From Acridotheres tristis (lineage: Eukaryota; Chordata; Aves; Passeriformes; Sturnidae): DNA of 64,000 bases. This document shows positions 39,501-49,065 of this stretch, piece after piece. The stretch spans positions 61,620,933 through 61,684,932 of the forward strand of contig CM072886.1 in NCBI GenBank assembly GCA_037013685.1, read 5' to 3'. The notes under the pieces are model-generated. The model was not told the origin of the DNA, did not search any database, and worked only from the letters and a program-made list of their open reading frames with translations. Position 1 is the stretch's first letter. Each line of letters starts with the position of its first letter. Made by a program: the position numbers and the translations under genes.

Positions 39501-42500
39501 AATGAAATGGTTTAAATTACTAACTCAACTAAAACAGTTCACATTCATGTAAGATTAGAGTTTATGCAGCAACTTGCACTGAAACAAAATCAGAAGTTCC
39601 TATCAATTTGACAGTTTTTGTTCAAGCTTGAGTACTTTTGAGGATTTTGTTCAAGCTTCTGTGCCTCAGGGGTTACTGTCCCACAATCCTACATCTGAAC
39701 AGATGCAGGGCAACTGAGCAAACTGCAGTAAATGCTGAACAATGTGGCAAGGACAAGCAACCTTACATTGCTAGCTGTAAAAAGGAGTGAAATAAAATTC
39801 AAAGAAAAGAAAAGCTGACAAAGTACTAAAGTACTAAATTCAACAGAGAAAAGGCAGACAAAGAGACAAAGAGATTTGTGGTGCTTTTTCTGTGGTGCTT
39901 GCACTGAGAACATCATGACAGTCCACAAGTGATATGTTTCCATCGGTTCTGTGTGCTAAAGGAATGCATTAATTCTATTTTTTTTACAGTCTGTAAGCTG
40001 AGGCAGTCAGAAATTAAGATCTGAAGTGTCTCAAAATACCTAAAATATAGGTCTTGCTAGTATTAAGCACTGCATATTCTGTGTTCAAAGGATACAGCTT
40101 CCAGCAGCCTTTGGTGCAGATGCACATGTGTAGTCCTAAGAGAACCCATAAAATGAGGAACAATGCAAGAGCTACAATAGGAACACTCTAGCAACCACAG
40201 ACATATTTATTTCCCCATCTCCTCTTCTACGTTTTCAAGTGGGAGAACAAAGTATCTTGCACACTAGGAGATTTGGATCAAAGAGCTATGACAGTCACAA
40301 GTCACAACTCATCACCCACCTGACAACTGTAGCTATTTATGTACAAATTGGTAGTGCTGACCTGGCCACTATTAAAAGATTGATGTAAATGGCTTACCCA
40401 GCATCACACTCCTTGGCAGAGGATCAACTTCTCCAAAGCAACATTCAGCAGCCTTAACAATGAGATTATGTCTTCCCTTCTTACGCTCCCAGGAACACAG
40501 GAGGGTAAGAGTTCAACAGACAACACTCTCTCTCTCCTTCAGCATGTACTCTAATTCATCCCTAGAGCAGACTCACTTAATGCACCAAATAAAACCCAAT
40601 CATCCTATGGAGGTAGGGGGAAAGGTAATCTATTTTAAGATTATTACAAAGCAATATATAGATGTATAGATGGAATTAATATTGCCTAAGCATTTTCCCA
40701 ATTCTGGCATTTTGTAACTTTTGAGTGCTTAACTTAGCCACTTTAGTATCCTTTCACTCTGACCATCTGTGTAGTGTCTGCCTGCACGTGCATGTATGGC
40801 TTCTCTAAGGTTCCTGGAGATGCCAGGCACTGTGCCTCAATTACCCAGAGGACTTTAAATCACGTGCATAAATCCACAGTGCATGAATCCACCCTCTGTG
40901 CATGCGATACAGAATCCACTACACATGTAGAGCTCAAGTGCGTGCTGGAAGCTGCCTGTTGGGAAACCCTTAGATGCAGAGGCAACACCTTGCATATTCA
41001 CCAGCTTTCTGTGTTGCTTGATCATTACATTTGCATTTTACGTAAATATTTAACAAATGCGTACATTTATACATATGTATTTAACAAGCAAAAAAAGGTT
41101 GGGGGGAAGTGGCCAAACTGATTACCAGTAACTGGCTGCTTGTATCTCTATTTCCCCATGGGAACAAATAAAAGGAAGTTCTACTTCCCTCTTCCTCAGG
41201 GGATTAATTCACAGTGGCAGATGATTTTCTCTTAAATAAGTATTGCAACGCTATTTTTACTACTTCAATATTACCGTAATGTGTTACGGAGCCTTAAAGA
41301 CCAAAGCAAAACAATAAGGCAGAATATGAATACAGGACAGATAGGATGTAAAGCATGACAGAAAGTGGAGAGTAATCTCAATTAGGAAACGTGGAAACCA
41401 GAATGTTGGGTCTCGGCATCAACTCAAGTCAGTGGCAAGGGATCTATAGACAGAGACCTCTCTCTGGTGGTGTCCACATCCTTCTTAGTTGCTACGAGGA
41501 AGAGTTGTCTGCCTGTGGTAAAGTTCCATCTCATCAAACATGAAACAAAATATGCTATACATAAATGCTGTTACTGCTTCTTGCACAAAAAGCTACTCTG
41601 TAGGAATATGTATTGATTTTACAAAGCTAGGGGTCCTCTTTTAAAGTCTCTACCTACTCCACGAGGCTTCCAAGAAGTGATTCAAACCTCAAAAAAACCC
41701 GCGAGAATTCCCCACACATCTCTGCAGATGGCCAACCAGATTCTAGGGCGAGAAGCAAATTCTGTATCTAGCTGCACAAAACTACCAAGCCTCTCTCACT
41801 CTCATCCTTCTCAATGTAAAAAACATTTTGCTTTTATCCACACAAGACATAAGGTCCGGAATTGAAAGCTGCATCACTTTCAATTGTAGAAAACCTGTTG
41901 AACGCTAGAGATTTAATCTTGTCTTTTCTGAGAAATAATTCAGGTAAATAAGACAGTTGAAGAAAAGGTATCCAGAAGTTATTTTTATGAACTGGTAACC
42001 AGCCATCTGTCCACAAACAATCACAACCTGCCCCTAATACTATTTTATGGCCAAACTTGTCTGGCATCATGCCCTTTGTTTGCCGACTGGCGAATTGCAG
42101 CTCACAAATTTGCAGCTCAACCCATGTTCTTTCTGCCTTCCCCGTACTTCTCGTGCCTTTTGTTTTATCTGTTTGACCAATGAGAAGAAATAACAACCAA
42201 AAAACTTTAAAAATTAAATAGTCTTCCTTCTGAATGACATATTCTTTTTTATTTGTTTTGACCTGGTTTGGTCAGCACCCATAGCAGGACTTTCCACATT
42301 AGCTTACTAAAACTTTTGCCCCAGAATTCAGAGGAAACCAATCAGCACATATATCTGCCTTCCAAGTCCTAAAGGGCCAAAAGCAGTAGTCCCTAATTAA
42401 AATTTAAAAAAAAAAAGAAGTGCAGCCATAGGTAAGTCTGCCATGATGAATGTTCTTTTCCTATAACCTCAAAGGGATTTTATCTTCACTGAGACGTGAA

Positions 42501-44408
42501 CCAGGCAAATATTATGAAAACTCTAGTAGCTGGAGAGGTATCACCAAGGTTCCTTTTGAATGAAGTTTCCTCTCACTTTTCACTGAGTTGTGTGCTGGAA
42601 GGTTATGTTACATGCTAGAAAGTGACCCGTGCAAACCAAGAAATCCCCCTTCCCACCCAAAAAAACCCCCAACAAACCCAAACAAACAAAAAATCCCCAA
42701 AGTTTTTTGTACAAATAGTATTATACTCAGACCACTGGGATTACTGGAAAGGTTGACACCAGACAGTGACTGAAAACTAGTTGTAGAACACATGTATCTA
42801 GTTTGGAGGGCTCCTTTACAAATGTGTGTAATTCCTGTAAAGGATTCTTTACAATGAAGAAATGAATGAGAAAGAAACAAGGAAAAAGAGGAAGAAGAAA
42901 TTTCTATCATGCTAACAGTAGTCATTTCTCAAACATCTTCAAGCAGAGTTATTGTTGGAAGTGACTGTGATGAAAGCCACAACTAGGAAAAAAAGCAATC
43001 AGCTGTAATTGCAAACACTGACATCAGTAGCAGTTAACCTATGATACTAAGTGCTATTGTACCAGCATTTAATTAATTTTGCAAACCAGTCCAGCTTCAG
43101 CATTTAAAAGGTCGGTCTCCAAAATGTACACAAGCTAGAACTGAAAGGCAAGACCCACAGCGGATACATGATACCCAGCATGTGCACAATACAATGCTCT
43201 GTGTAACAGAACACAAATGTAAATAGAGCCACGGATCTATGGGAAAGGTTTCTGCCACCCAGCCTCCAGAAGAAAATTCATTAGTTTGCACTGACAGTAA
43301 GCTCTTGTTCAACACATGGCACAAAAGCCAGTAGCAAACATAGCAACACCGAGACTTTTAAGATCACTCGGGAAGCAATCTCCAAAGTAAGAGGCGGGGG
43401 AATAGTTGGGTTTGATACCTTATGTCATTTGAGAAAAGCCAGGTAGGTTTTTCTATGAAAACCTTTTGCTCAATTGTTGACTCAGAAATACATGAATGGC
43501 TATCTTTGTCTCTTCTGGCTTTCCAAAATGTCTTCTGGAGGAGCACAGACTCATTGTTACTAATTGAAGAAAAGCCAAGACAAAACCATTTTCTTCCAAG
43601 GATGTCCTAGACCTTCATGCTACATAAATACCTTAATAAAAATAAGTGAGGGCAGGAAGGTAAACAGTCCTATGAGAAATGTTCATATTTCCAATTTCAA
43701 GGAATGAAAACCTCACTTTAGACTTAAGAAGTAATCTGTATTTTCCTATGAGAGACCTACAGAAAAGGCTTCAAAACACTAACCTGATCACAAGTAGTGT
43801 TATCGTAAAACATTTGATATTGGATGAGGCCAAGCACAGACCATTTGTACCTCAATTTTTATTAAACAAGATTAGGAAAAGAGTCCTGAAATAATTAAAA
43901 ATAAACGTGAAGAAGAAGTTAGGGGAAACTAATAAATTATGACATAACTTTGTTTTTTCCACTTAGCATCTTAAACATTATTTGCATTCTGTTTCTAAGG
44001 TAAAGGGACAACACGATGGTCACTTATTCACAGAAATGGGGTAGGATGATCTCATGGGGAAGACTCAAGGCTAAGTACTAGTGAGTGAAGTTCTGGCAAC
44101 TTCTGTCCTCTGCTCTCCTGATTTTGAACACTGCCACTCAAGAGCTTTGCACAAAAATTTTCATCCTTACAGGGCAGCTGTGATACACTCCAGAAGGGAA
44201 CTGAACATAAAAACTGCATGTGGAAGACAGTGTAAAGCTCCCAAAGCATCACCCAAGTGTAGTCATTAGTGTAAAAGTACATCCATCAGCTCATAGTTCG
44301 TGGTGAGTCCTACAGTAAAGCACAAACACACACTGGGTACGGTGATACCTCACACCAAGGGACATCATTAATGACACTCTTTCCTCCCTGTCCCTAGAGG
44401 AGATGTAA

Positions 44409-44690
44409 TTATAGAATGTTAGGTCTCGGAAGAAACTTTAAAGATCATCTAGTTACAACTCCCGCTGTCCTGGGAAAGGACAACTCCCAATAGATCAGGA
44501 TGCTTAAAGGCCTTATCCAACCTGGCTTTGAACAACATGGAGCCTCCACAGAATCTTCTACTTATCAGCGCCAAACATTCCCAGCACTTCTTCGGAGGGA
44601 AGTGCTTCAGTTCCCTTATGAACTTTGTGACCCTCCTCTCCGCTTGCTCCAACACCTCAATCCACCATTAAGGAACCGTTGGGCTTTTGC
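44409..44690 (-). mobile_element. CR1 LINE 3' fragment, minus strand
   Basis: The + strand shows the antisense form: ATAGAATGTTAGGTC...TTTAAAGATCATCTAGTTACAACTCC, then GATCAGGATGCTTAAAGGCC...TCCAACCTGGCTTTGAACA, GAGCCTCCACAGAAT, and TTTGTGACCCTCCTCTCCGCTTGCTCCAACACC. The element's 3' end is therefore at 44409. It is truncated and diverged, and abuts the left edge of the CpG-island cluster. Confidence 0.9.
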
Positions 44691-44779
44691 TGAGCGGACC
44701 TTCCACTTCCAAAATAGCTCACTTTTAACTTTTTTTTCTTTTTTTTAAATTATAGAAAAAATACATTTGAAATTATTCG

Positions 44780-46100
44780 AGAATTGGAACTTTGGGATTT
44801 CGCACCGACACCCGGTTTCCAGGGCCGCCGGCGGGTCCAGCGGCAGAGCCCGGCGGGGCTGAGGCAGCAGGCGCTGGCCAGCCCCGGCACCAGCCCCGGG
44901 CGAGGACAGGCCGCCGCTCCTGAGAAGCCGCCGGGCCCTCGGCGGGATTTAAAAGCCCACATGCATCCGCACAAAAAGGTTATTCCCGGGCGCCGGGCCA
45001 CCGGCCCGGTCCAGCGGGGCAGCCCCGGCGCGACCTCGGGACACCTTGGAGACACCGAGCGGGCCCTGCAGGACGCAGCTCAGCCCGCAGCGTGTCCCGA
45101 GCTGACACCGCCCGCCCGCCCGCCGGCAGGCAGTCTGTCTGTCCGTCTGTCTGTCCGGCAGACCCAGACCGCCGCCTCCTCGGCGGGCGCAGCCCACAGA
45201 CATGAAGTTTTCGTGCCGCCACTTCCCAGCCTAAGCCAGACACATTAATCCCCGCGCTCTCCCTGCAGCCTCCCGCGGCGCCTGCCTGCCTCCTCACTCC
45301 CCCCTTCAGCGATTCCCAATAAACTTCCCCCTCGCCCTTCTCCTCCTTCTCTTCCTCCCTATCTCTCCGGCCGCATCTCTTCCCGGCCCTCTGCCCCCTT
45401 CCCTCAGCCTCTACCACCGAGCGCCGCGGAGGGGGGAAGCTGGGGGAGACAAGCGGGAGGGGGAAACCAACGTAGAGGGGGGTGGGTGGTGGTGGTGTTG
45501 GGGAACGAGCGTGGCGAAGGGGGTTCCTTGCCCAGCAGCCAATCGGCGGCCGGGCGCGCGGCGCACGCCGGGAGGTGTAGTTCTCCGTCGTTCGCCATTT
45601 TGTGGCGAGGGAACTACAACTTTCCCCACGAACAAGGACAATTCTTGGGCCCTGCGCGGCCAAACGTGACTTTTAGGTGCTGCCAGCGCGGCGGGTCCCC
45701 CGTGCGTAGCGAAGCCGGGGGAGGCACGGCGGGCGCAAGGACGGGGCGGAAGGACAGCCCCTGGCAGGCAGGAGGAGAGAGGAGGCAGCAGCGGGGCGGG
45801 GAGGGGGGCAGGGCACGGCGACAGAGCGTGCTGCGCTCTTGAGGGATCATCTTCAAACTCCCCGCTCGGGTTTCGGCGTAGGGCTGTAGGCGACCTTGGC
45901 TGCCGGGTGGCCACGCTTAAATGCCAAAAGAAGGGAGGTGGGAAGAAGGGTGGGGGGTGGGAGAGGGAAGCGCATGACGCTTGACCCACGTGGAGTGTTT
46001 AGCGAGGCCTGTTGCATGCGCTGAGCCCGGCGAGGGGCCGCGCGCTGCGGCTGCTGTCGCGGTTGGGAATTAAAGGCGAGCCCTAGGAGGTGTATGCATG
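44780..46100. promoter_or_regulatory. CpG island upstream of JARID2
   Basis: There is a sharp switch from AT-rich DNA to GC-rich sequence dense in CpG, with many GGCGGG/CCCGCC boxes and a GTCT/GTCC tetranucleotide run at about 45131-45155. Large frames on both strands here (154 codons plus at 44784-45248, 227 codons minus at 44980-45663, 192 codons minus at 45411-45989) are low-complexity proline/arginine/alanine-rich translations expected from GC-rich DNA, and I do not call them proteins. The island is most simply the shared promoter region of JARID2 and a possible divergent noncoding transcript. Confidence 0.8.
45539..45619. promoter_or_regulatory. Probable bidirectional promoter core (NF-Y, ZNF143-like, YY1 motifs)
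   Basis: In 81 bp there are: CCAAT at 45539-45543 in an AGCCAATCG context (NF-Y box); on the minus strand, GAACTACACCTCCCGGCGTGC (45563-45583), close to the ZNF143/THAP11 ACTACA-type motif; CGCCATTTTG at 45593-45602, which read on the minus strand is CAAAATGGCG, a YY1 site; and GAACTACAAC on the plus strand at 45611-45620. The two GAACTACA half-sites form an 8-bp perfect inverted repeat (45576-45583 and 45611-45618) with the YY1 site between. YY1 sites of this type usually lie just downstream of a start site on the transcribed strand, which would favour a leftward transcript; CCAAT spacing favours a rightward one. The start sites themselves are inferred. Confidence 0.6.
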
Positions 46101-46124
46101 TATGTGTGTGTGCCGTGTGTCCGT

Positions 46125-46201
46125 GTGTGTATATATATACACACGCATACATAGATATATATATATATACATACACACGCGCGCGCGCGCACACGCACGC
46201 A
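46125..46201. repeat. Alternating purine-pyrimidine tract, Z-DNA and cruciform potential
   Basis: GTGTGTATATATATACACAC at 46125-46144 is a perfect 20-bp palindrome. From 46155 to 46201 purines and pyrimidines alternate without a break for 47 nt, through a TA run, then CA, and then a CGCGCGCGCGCGC core (46178-46190). This is the classic pattern for Z-DNA. It lies about 90 bp upstream of the inverted CCAAT box of the JARID2 proximal promoter. Confidence 0.9.
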
Positions 46202-46258
46202 GACATATATATTAACAACAGAGGAGGAGAAGGAAAAAAAAAAAAAAGGGAGCCAGGT

Positions 46259-46320
46259 CCATTTAAAGTTGCTGGCGGAGAGCTGTTCTCATTGGTTAGG
46301 GGGGAGCTGGAGGAGCGGAG
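46259..46320 (+). promoter_or_regulatory. JARID2: Likely JARID2 proximal promoter
   Basis: An inverted CCAAT box (ATTGG at 46291-46295, in CTCATTGGTTAGG) follows a TATA-like CCATTTAAAG (46259-46268). The sequence directly downstream is a GCC-repeat leader that continues without an obvious splice acceptor to the JARID2 ATG. This makes a start site shortly after 46300 reasonable, but its position is inferred. Confidence 0.45.
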
Positions 46321-46345
46321 ACACACACGGTGCGTGCAGCCCTCG

Positions 46346-46399
46346 CTGCCGCCGCCGCCGCCGCCGCCGCTGCTGCCGCCGGAGCCGCCGCCGCTGCTG
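46346..46399 (+). repeat. (GCC)n trinucleotide repeat in the JARID2 leader
   Basis: Eight consecutive GCC units (about 46347-46370) continue as interrupted GCT/GCC/GGAGCC units to about 46399. Such repeats in 5' leaders form stable hairpins or quadruplexes and can vary in length. Confidence 0.85.
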
Positions 46400-46497
46400 G
46401 AGTTGTCCCTGCCGCTTTCCCTGCTGCAGCGGCACAAACGTGACTTCCAACGTCCCGATTATTTATCTTCTCCTCCCGGCCCCTTTCCTCCTCCAAG

Positions 46498-46503
46498 ATG
46501 TAA
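46498..46503 (+). other. Minimal start-stop upstream ORF (ATGTAA)
   Basis: ATG at 46498-46500 is followed directly by TAA at 46501-46503, in the context CCAAGATGT, with A at -3. A start-stop element can stall or recycle ribosomes; whether it acts here depends on the transcription start lying upstream of it. Confidence 0.6.
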
Positions 46504-46612
46504 CTACAGCTCTGACACTAAGGACCTGCAGATCGCTTAGGCGGCTCGAGAAAGAGAAAAGGGGATATCAAGGGCGTCGTTTTTTGTGTTTAGGGGAAAA
46601 TTTTCCATTATA

Positions 46613-46624
46613 ATGCTTCACTAA
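46613..46624 (+). other. Three-codon upstream ORF (M-L-H-stop)
   Basis: ATG CTT CAC TAA lies in the T-rich part of the leader. The -3 base is T and the +4 base is C, so initiation here should be weak. Confidence 0.55.
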
Positions 46625-46825
46625 AGTGAATTTTTTTTTTCCGTTTCCTTCGCATTCGTCTTTTTTTTTTTTTTCTTCCGTCCCCCATTTCTCGGATTTA
46701 TTGCTAGGAGAATCACATTGTGAGGAAAGAAAGTCGGATTACAAGATACCACTACAAACAACCCCCTCCCCCCTGGATTTTTTCGGTATTTTTAAATTTT
46801 TTTTAAATTGTCTCGGCTTTAATTC

Positions 46826-46873
46826 ATGAAGCAATTGTCCCCTTTTGCAATCAGAATTTGGATACCAGAATGA
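46826..46873 (+). CDS. Upstream ORF overlapping the JARID2 start
   Basis: ATG at 46826 opens a 15-codon frame (MKQLSPFAIRIWIPE) ending in TGA at 46871-46873. Its stop overlaps the JARID2 start codon as ATGA (46870-46873), in the +1 relative frame, so a ribosome finishing this ORF terminates exactly on the main start. The -3 base is T, suggesting leaky initiation. From the sequence this is a real short frame in the leader; translation and regulatory effect are inferred. Termination-reinitiation or leaky scanning would both allow JARID2 synthesis. Confidence 0.5.
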   Translation: MKQLSPFAIRIWIPE

Positions 46874-46914
46874 GCAAAGAAAGACCCAAGAGGAATATAA
46901 TTCAAAAGAAATAC
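46870..46914 (+). CDS. JARID2: JARID2 first coding exon (partial gene)
   Basis: ATG at 46870 encodes MSKERPKRNIIQKKY, the N-terminus of JARID2 as I know it in vertebrates, ending on a complete codon (phase 0). The next bases, GTAAGT (46915-46920), are a consensus donor; the known protein continues DDSDG from exon 2, which is not present downstream in this window. The start context is AGAATGA, with A at -3. JARID2 is a nuclear, DNA-binding cofactor of Polycomb repressive complex 2, with an ARID domain, a catalytically inactive JmjC domain and a C-terminal zinc finger; all of these are encoded farther downstream. The exon sits at the end of a GC-rich promoter region, as expected for a housekeeping/developmental gene. 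The identification rests on 15 exact residues plus donor and CpG context; no other family is known to me with this start. Confidence 0.95.
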
Positions 46915-47280
46915 GTAAGTGGTCATAACATGTATCGTTTGACTCCCAGTTTTAGGAAATGGCAGTGAATGTCAAGTTTATAGCTAATCTTGCAGCTCTG
47001 AGGCTTTGGGAACAAATGTGATGCTGAATTTGATTTTTCTGTAGTGTGGTGGGGGAGTTTCAGAGGCCCCTTTTGACGGGGAAGCCTGCTATCCAGTTCG
47101 GTTATAAAACCAGATTTGTGTAGCGATTCCTCCAGTGCATAAATGTATTGACCTCAAATGACACAATCATAATCTAGTTTTAGATGAAACGCGAGGAGCT
47201 CGGGGGGCGGCCGCGATAATGTCACCGAACTGCATTTTCAAGCGGTTTTCTTAATTCTGTGCTTTTGCATGCTACAAGAG

Positions 47281-47365
47281 GTTTGTTGTTGTTTTTTGGG
47301 TTGATGTTTTTTGGTTGGGTTGGTTTTGGTTTTTTTTAATTTTTATTTATTTTTTATTTTTAATG
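47281..47365. repeat. T/G-rich low-complexity tract
   Basis: GTTTGTTGTTGTTTTTTGGG-like sequence passes into TTTTATTTATTTTTTA runs. It resembles U-rich sequence commonly found downstream of splice donors and has no other recognised identity. Confidence 0.8.
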
Positions 47366-48186
47366 ATCTACGTGTGTCTATCCCCGTCTGGTGAAGCGGC
47401 GGCGGTGGTTGTTGGAAGCCCTTTAAGTTGAAACCGAGTGTCTGGTTATGGCGAGCTGGTTTCTCGCAGTACCACATCCCCTCTCCTGTGTGCGATCCTC
47501 GGCTGCTCTGCCTTGCGATAGACACCGGAGCAGCCGGGGATCGCCTTACGGCCAGCGCGTTCCTCGGGATTGACTGGAATAATGAGGAAAATGGCTCGGT
47601 GCTGTTTTAAAAATAATTCATTATGATGGCTCGAAAATTTGGGCTAATCCAGCGCAGCCTGGGCTGTATTTCTGCCTCGCTTTATTCAGCCGCTTAACCA
47701 ATCCCTTGTAATTGTCTAATCCTTTAAACATATAAATGTGGATGGGTAGTTGGATTTTTGTTCGTGCTCCAGTTACGTTTTGATTGGCACAGGGCAGTTT
47801 TTCCCTACGTTTGGAAAAGCGGAGGGGATTATCCGTGTATGCATTAGATCGAATAATGATTTTTATCTCCCTGTTTTAAAAAAAAATATTTTGGGGGGCG
47901 GGTGTGGGGGGCGATATCTAGAAAACCTCGCTCTGGGGCGTGTTTGATGCGAGGCTTCAAAAGTTGTAGTTTATATCGCGTCTTGTCGTCTGCGCCGATC
48001 CCTTTCAGCGGAGGGGTGTCCCTTGGCAGGGAGGGTGACCTTCGGGACACTTTGCCTCGGTATTCCATAGATTTGGTAAAAACTGCAGTTGACTCCACAG
48101 CTGACTACCGCTATCGATTGCCCGCCCCGCTGCAACGCTGCCCGGTGGAGGTGGTGGTGGAACGATGTGTGTGTGGTTTTGGGGAT

Positions 48187-48200
48187 GGGGGGGGGGGGGG
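48187..48200 (+). repeat. Poly-G run (14 G)
   Basis: A homopolymer of 14 G in the intronic CpG island; quadruplex-capable on the plus strand and likely length-variable. Confidence 0.85.
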
Positions 48201-48717
48201 AAGCCTCCGCGCTATTTCGGAGCTGTCCCCTTCCTCCTTTCCACCCCCCCTCCGCACTCTCCTAAATTTCCGAATTAAAATACATCCGCATTGCAGAGGC
48301 GAGGGGAGCCCGGGGCCGGCGAGTTTAAAGTATGGCATCGAAACGGGAACGGCGGATGGAAAGTCTGGCGAAACACGCGAGGCGTCCACGTTTCCTAGGC
48401 AGGCAGACAAAAGCGGGGCGGGGGGGAAGGAAACCGCGGTGTTAATAATTAAGGGGGGTGAGGGAGGCGAGAGGAAAAGGGGGAGAGATCACCCCAAAGC
48501 CCGGCTCCCCCCGGGCTCGCCGGGGCGAACAATGCGGCGCCCTCTCGCACCGCCGGGCAGGGGCCGAGAGCGCGGCTCCCGGGGGAAGGAGGAAGGCAGC
48601 AGGGACGAGGGCGGACAACGTGCAAGGGTGCTCCACCGCTCACAACTTCGCAGCGGCGCTTTTATTAAACCCTTCTCCCCCTCCTCTTTCCTCCCCACCC
48701 CCTCTCCATTTTCGGCC

Positions 48718-48744
48718 TTTTTTTTTTTTTTTTTTTTTTTGCAG
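48718..48744 (+). other. T23 tract ending GCAG, possible splice acceptor
   Basis: Twenty-three T are followed directly by GCAG. This is the form of a very strong polypyrimidine tract and acceptor, and it would open an exon at 48745 in GC-rich sequence. A matching donor exists at 49066. It may equally be a plain homopolymer. Confidence 0.35.
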
Positions 48745-48870
48745 GAGGCGGAGGTGCCGGCGGGGCGCGCTGGCGGCGGCAGCGGCGGCAGCAACAGGTT
48801 GCCGGGGCTGCGACGGAGCCCGCGGGCCGCCGGCCACGCCGCCGCCCGGCCAGGTTCGCCCCGCTCCCCG

Positions 48871-48878
48871 TGACGTCA
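48871..48878. promoter_or_regulatory. Perfect palindromic CRE (TGACGTCA)
   Basis: A full CREB/ATF site in the context CCGTGACGTCACAAAG, within the intronic CpG island. Full CREs in CpG islands are usually close to start sites. Confidence 0.75.
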
Positions 48879-48946
48879 CAAAGGGACGGGCCTGCGCGCC
48901 GCGGAACCTTCGGCGCCCCCCAGCACTGCGCCCCCCCGCCCCTCCG

Positions 48947-48954
48947 TGACGTCA
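48947..48954. promoter_or_regulatory. Second perfect palindromic CRE (TGACGTCA)
   Basis: A full CRE in the context CTCCGTGACGTCAGAG, 76 bp after the first, start to start. The shared flank CCGTGACGTCA is 11 bp, which suggests either strong selection on the site or a small duplication. A GC-rich stretch with GGGGCGGGG boxes follows. Confidence 0.75.
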
Positions 48955-48959
48955 GAGCC

Positions 48960-49065
48960 GAGGCGGGGCGGGGGCGGGAGGAGCCCCCGGGGCAGCGCTC
49001 GGCGGCACCGCGGGGGAGGGAGCCAGGGACGGAGGGAGAGAGGGAGGGGGGGTGGCCCGGGCCAG
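48960..49065 (+). other. Candidate alternative noncoding first exon
   Basis: This segment lies between the CRE/GC-box cluster and the donor GCCAG|GTGAGC (49066). It would be an untranslated first exon splicing to JARID2 exon 2 if the island is a promoter. The 5' boundary is arbitrary. A second overlapping donor-like CAG|GTGCGG follows 8 nt later. Confidence 0.3.

Larger units (their letters stand above)
27083..44408. other. Intergenic DNA upstream of JARID2, no gene seen
   Basis: About 17 kb of noncoding sequence. Small features are a 21-T tract (29988-30008), a 14-bp palindrome next to a duplicated 9-mer (33506-33535), and a cluster of GTGCAT/AATCCAC motifs (40860-40930). The longest frames (for example 35314-35688 minus, 32387-32740 plus, 41834-42196 minus) are 115-125 codons, without recognisable domains or codon bias, and I do not call them genes. 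Stretches that look mildly GC-richer (30500-31300, 35300-35850, 38560-39200) carry no recognised repeat or exon. Confidence 0.55.
46321..46869 (+). other. JARID2: JARID2 5' untranslated leader (exon 1, approximate start)
   Basis: This is the sequence immediately 5' of the JARID2 ATG, contiguous with the coding exon. It opens with a GCC/GCT trinucleotide run (about 46346-46399), passes through a pyrimidine-rich part, and becomes T-rich with several poly-T tracts (46629-46640, 46660-46674). It contains three upstream ATG codons with short frames (46498, 46613, 46826), listed separately. I see no credible acceptor that would split it from the coding segment. The 5' boundary is a guess, because transcription start cannot be read from sequence. 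Confidence 0.55.

Noticed and set aside
44980..45663. 227-codon minus-strand ORF starting near the YY1/ACTACA promoter core
   Set aside because: The position is tempting for a divergent gene, but the content is R/G/A/P-rich with simple-sequence segments and I recognise no protein. A divergent noncoding RNA is more likely.
45853..46437. 194-codon minus-strand ORF with serine/glycine runs
   Set aside because: It is generated by the GCC repeat and the TG/TA/CG tract, and is antisense to the JARID2 leader.
47902..48873. 323-codon plus-strand ORF across the intronic CpG island
   Set aside because: Composition is low-complexity R/G/P/A from GC-rich DNA, it runs through poly-G and poly-T tracts, it starts in intron 1, and no domain is seen.
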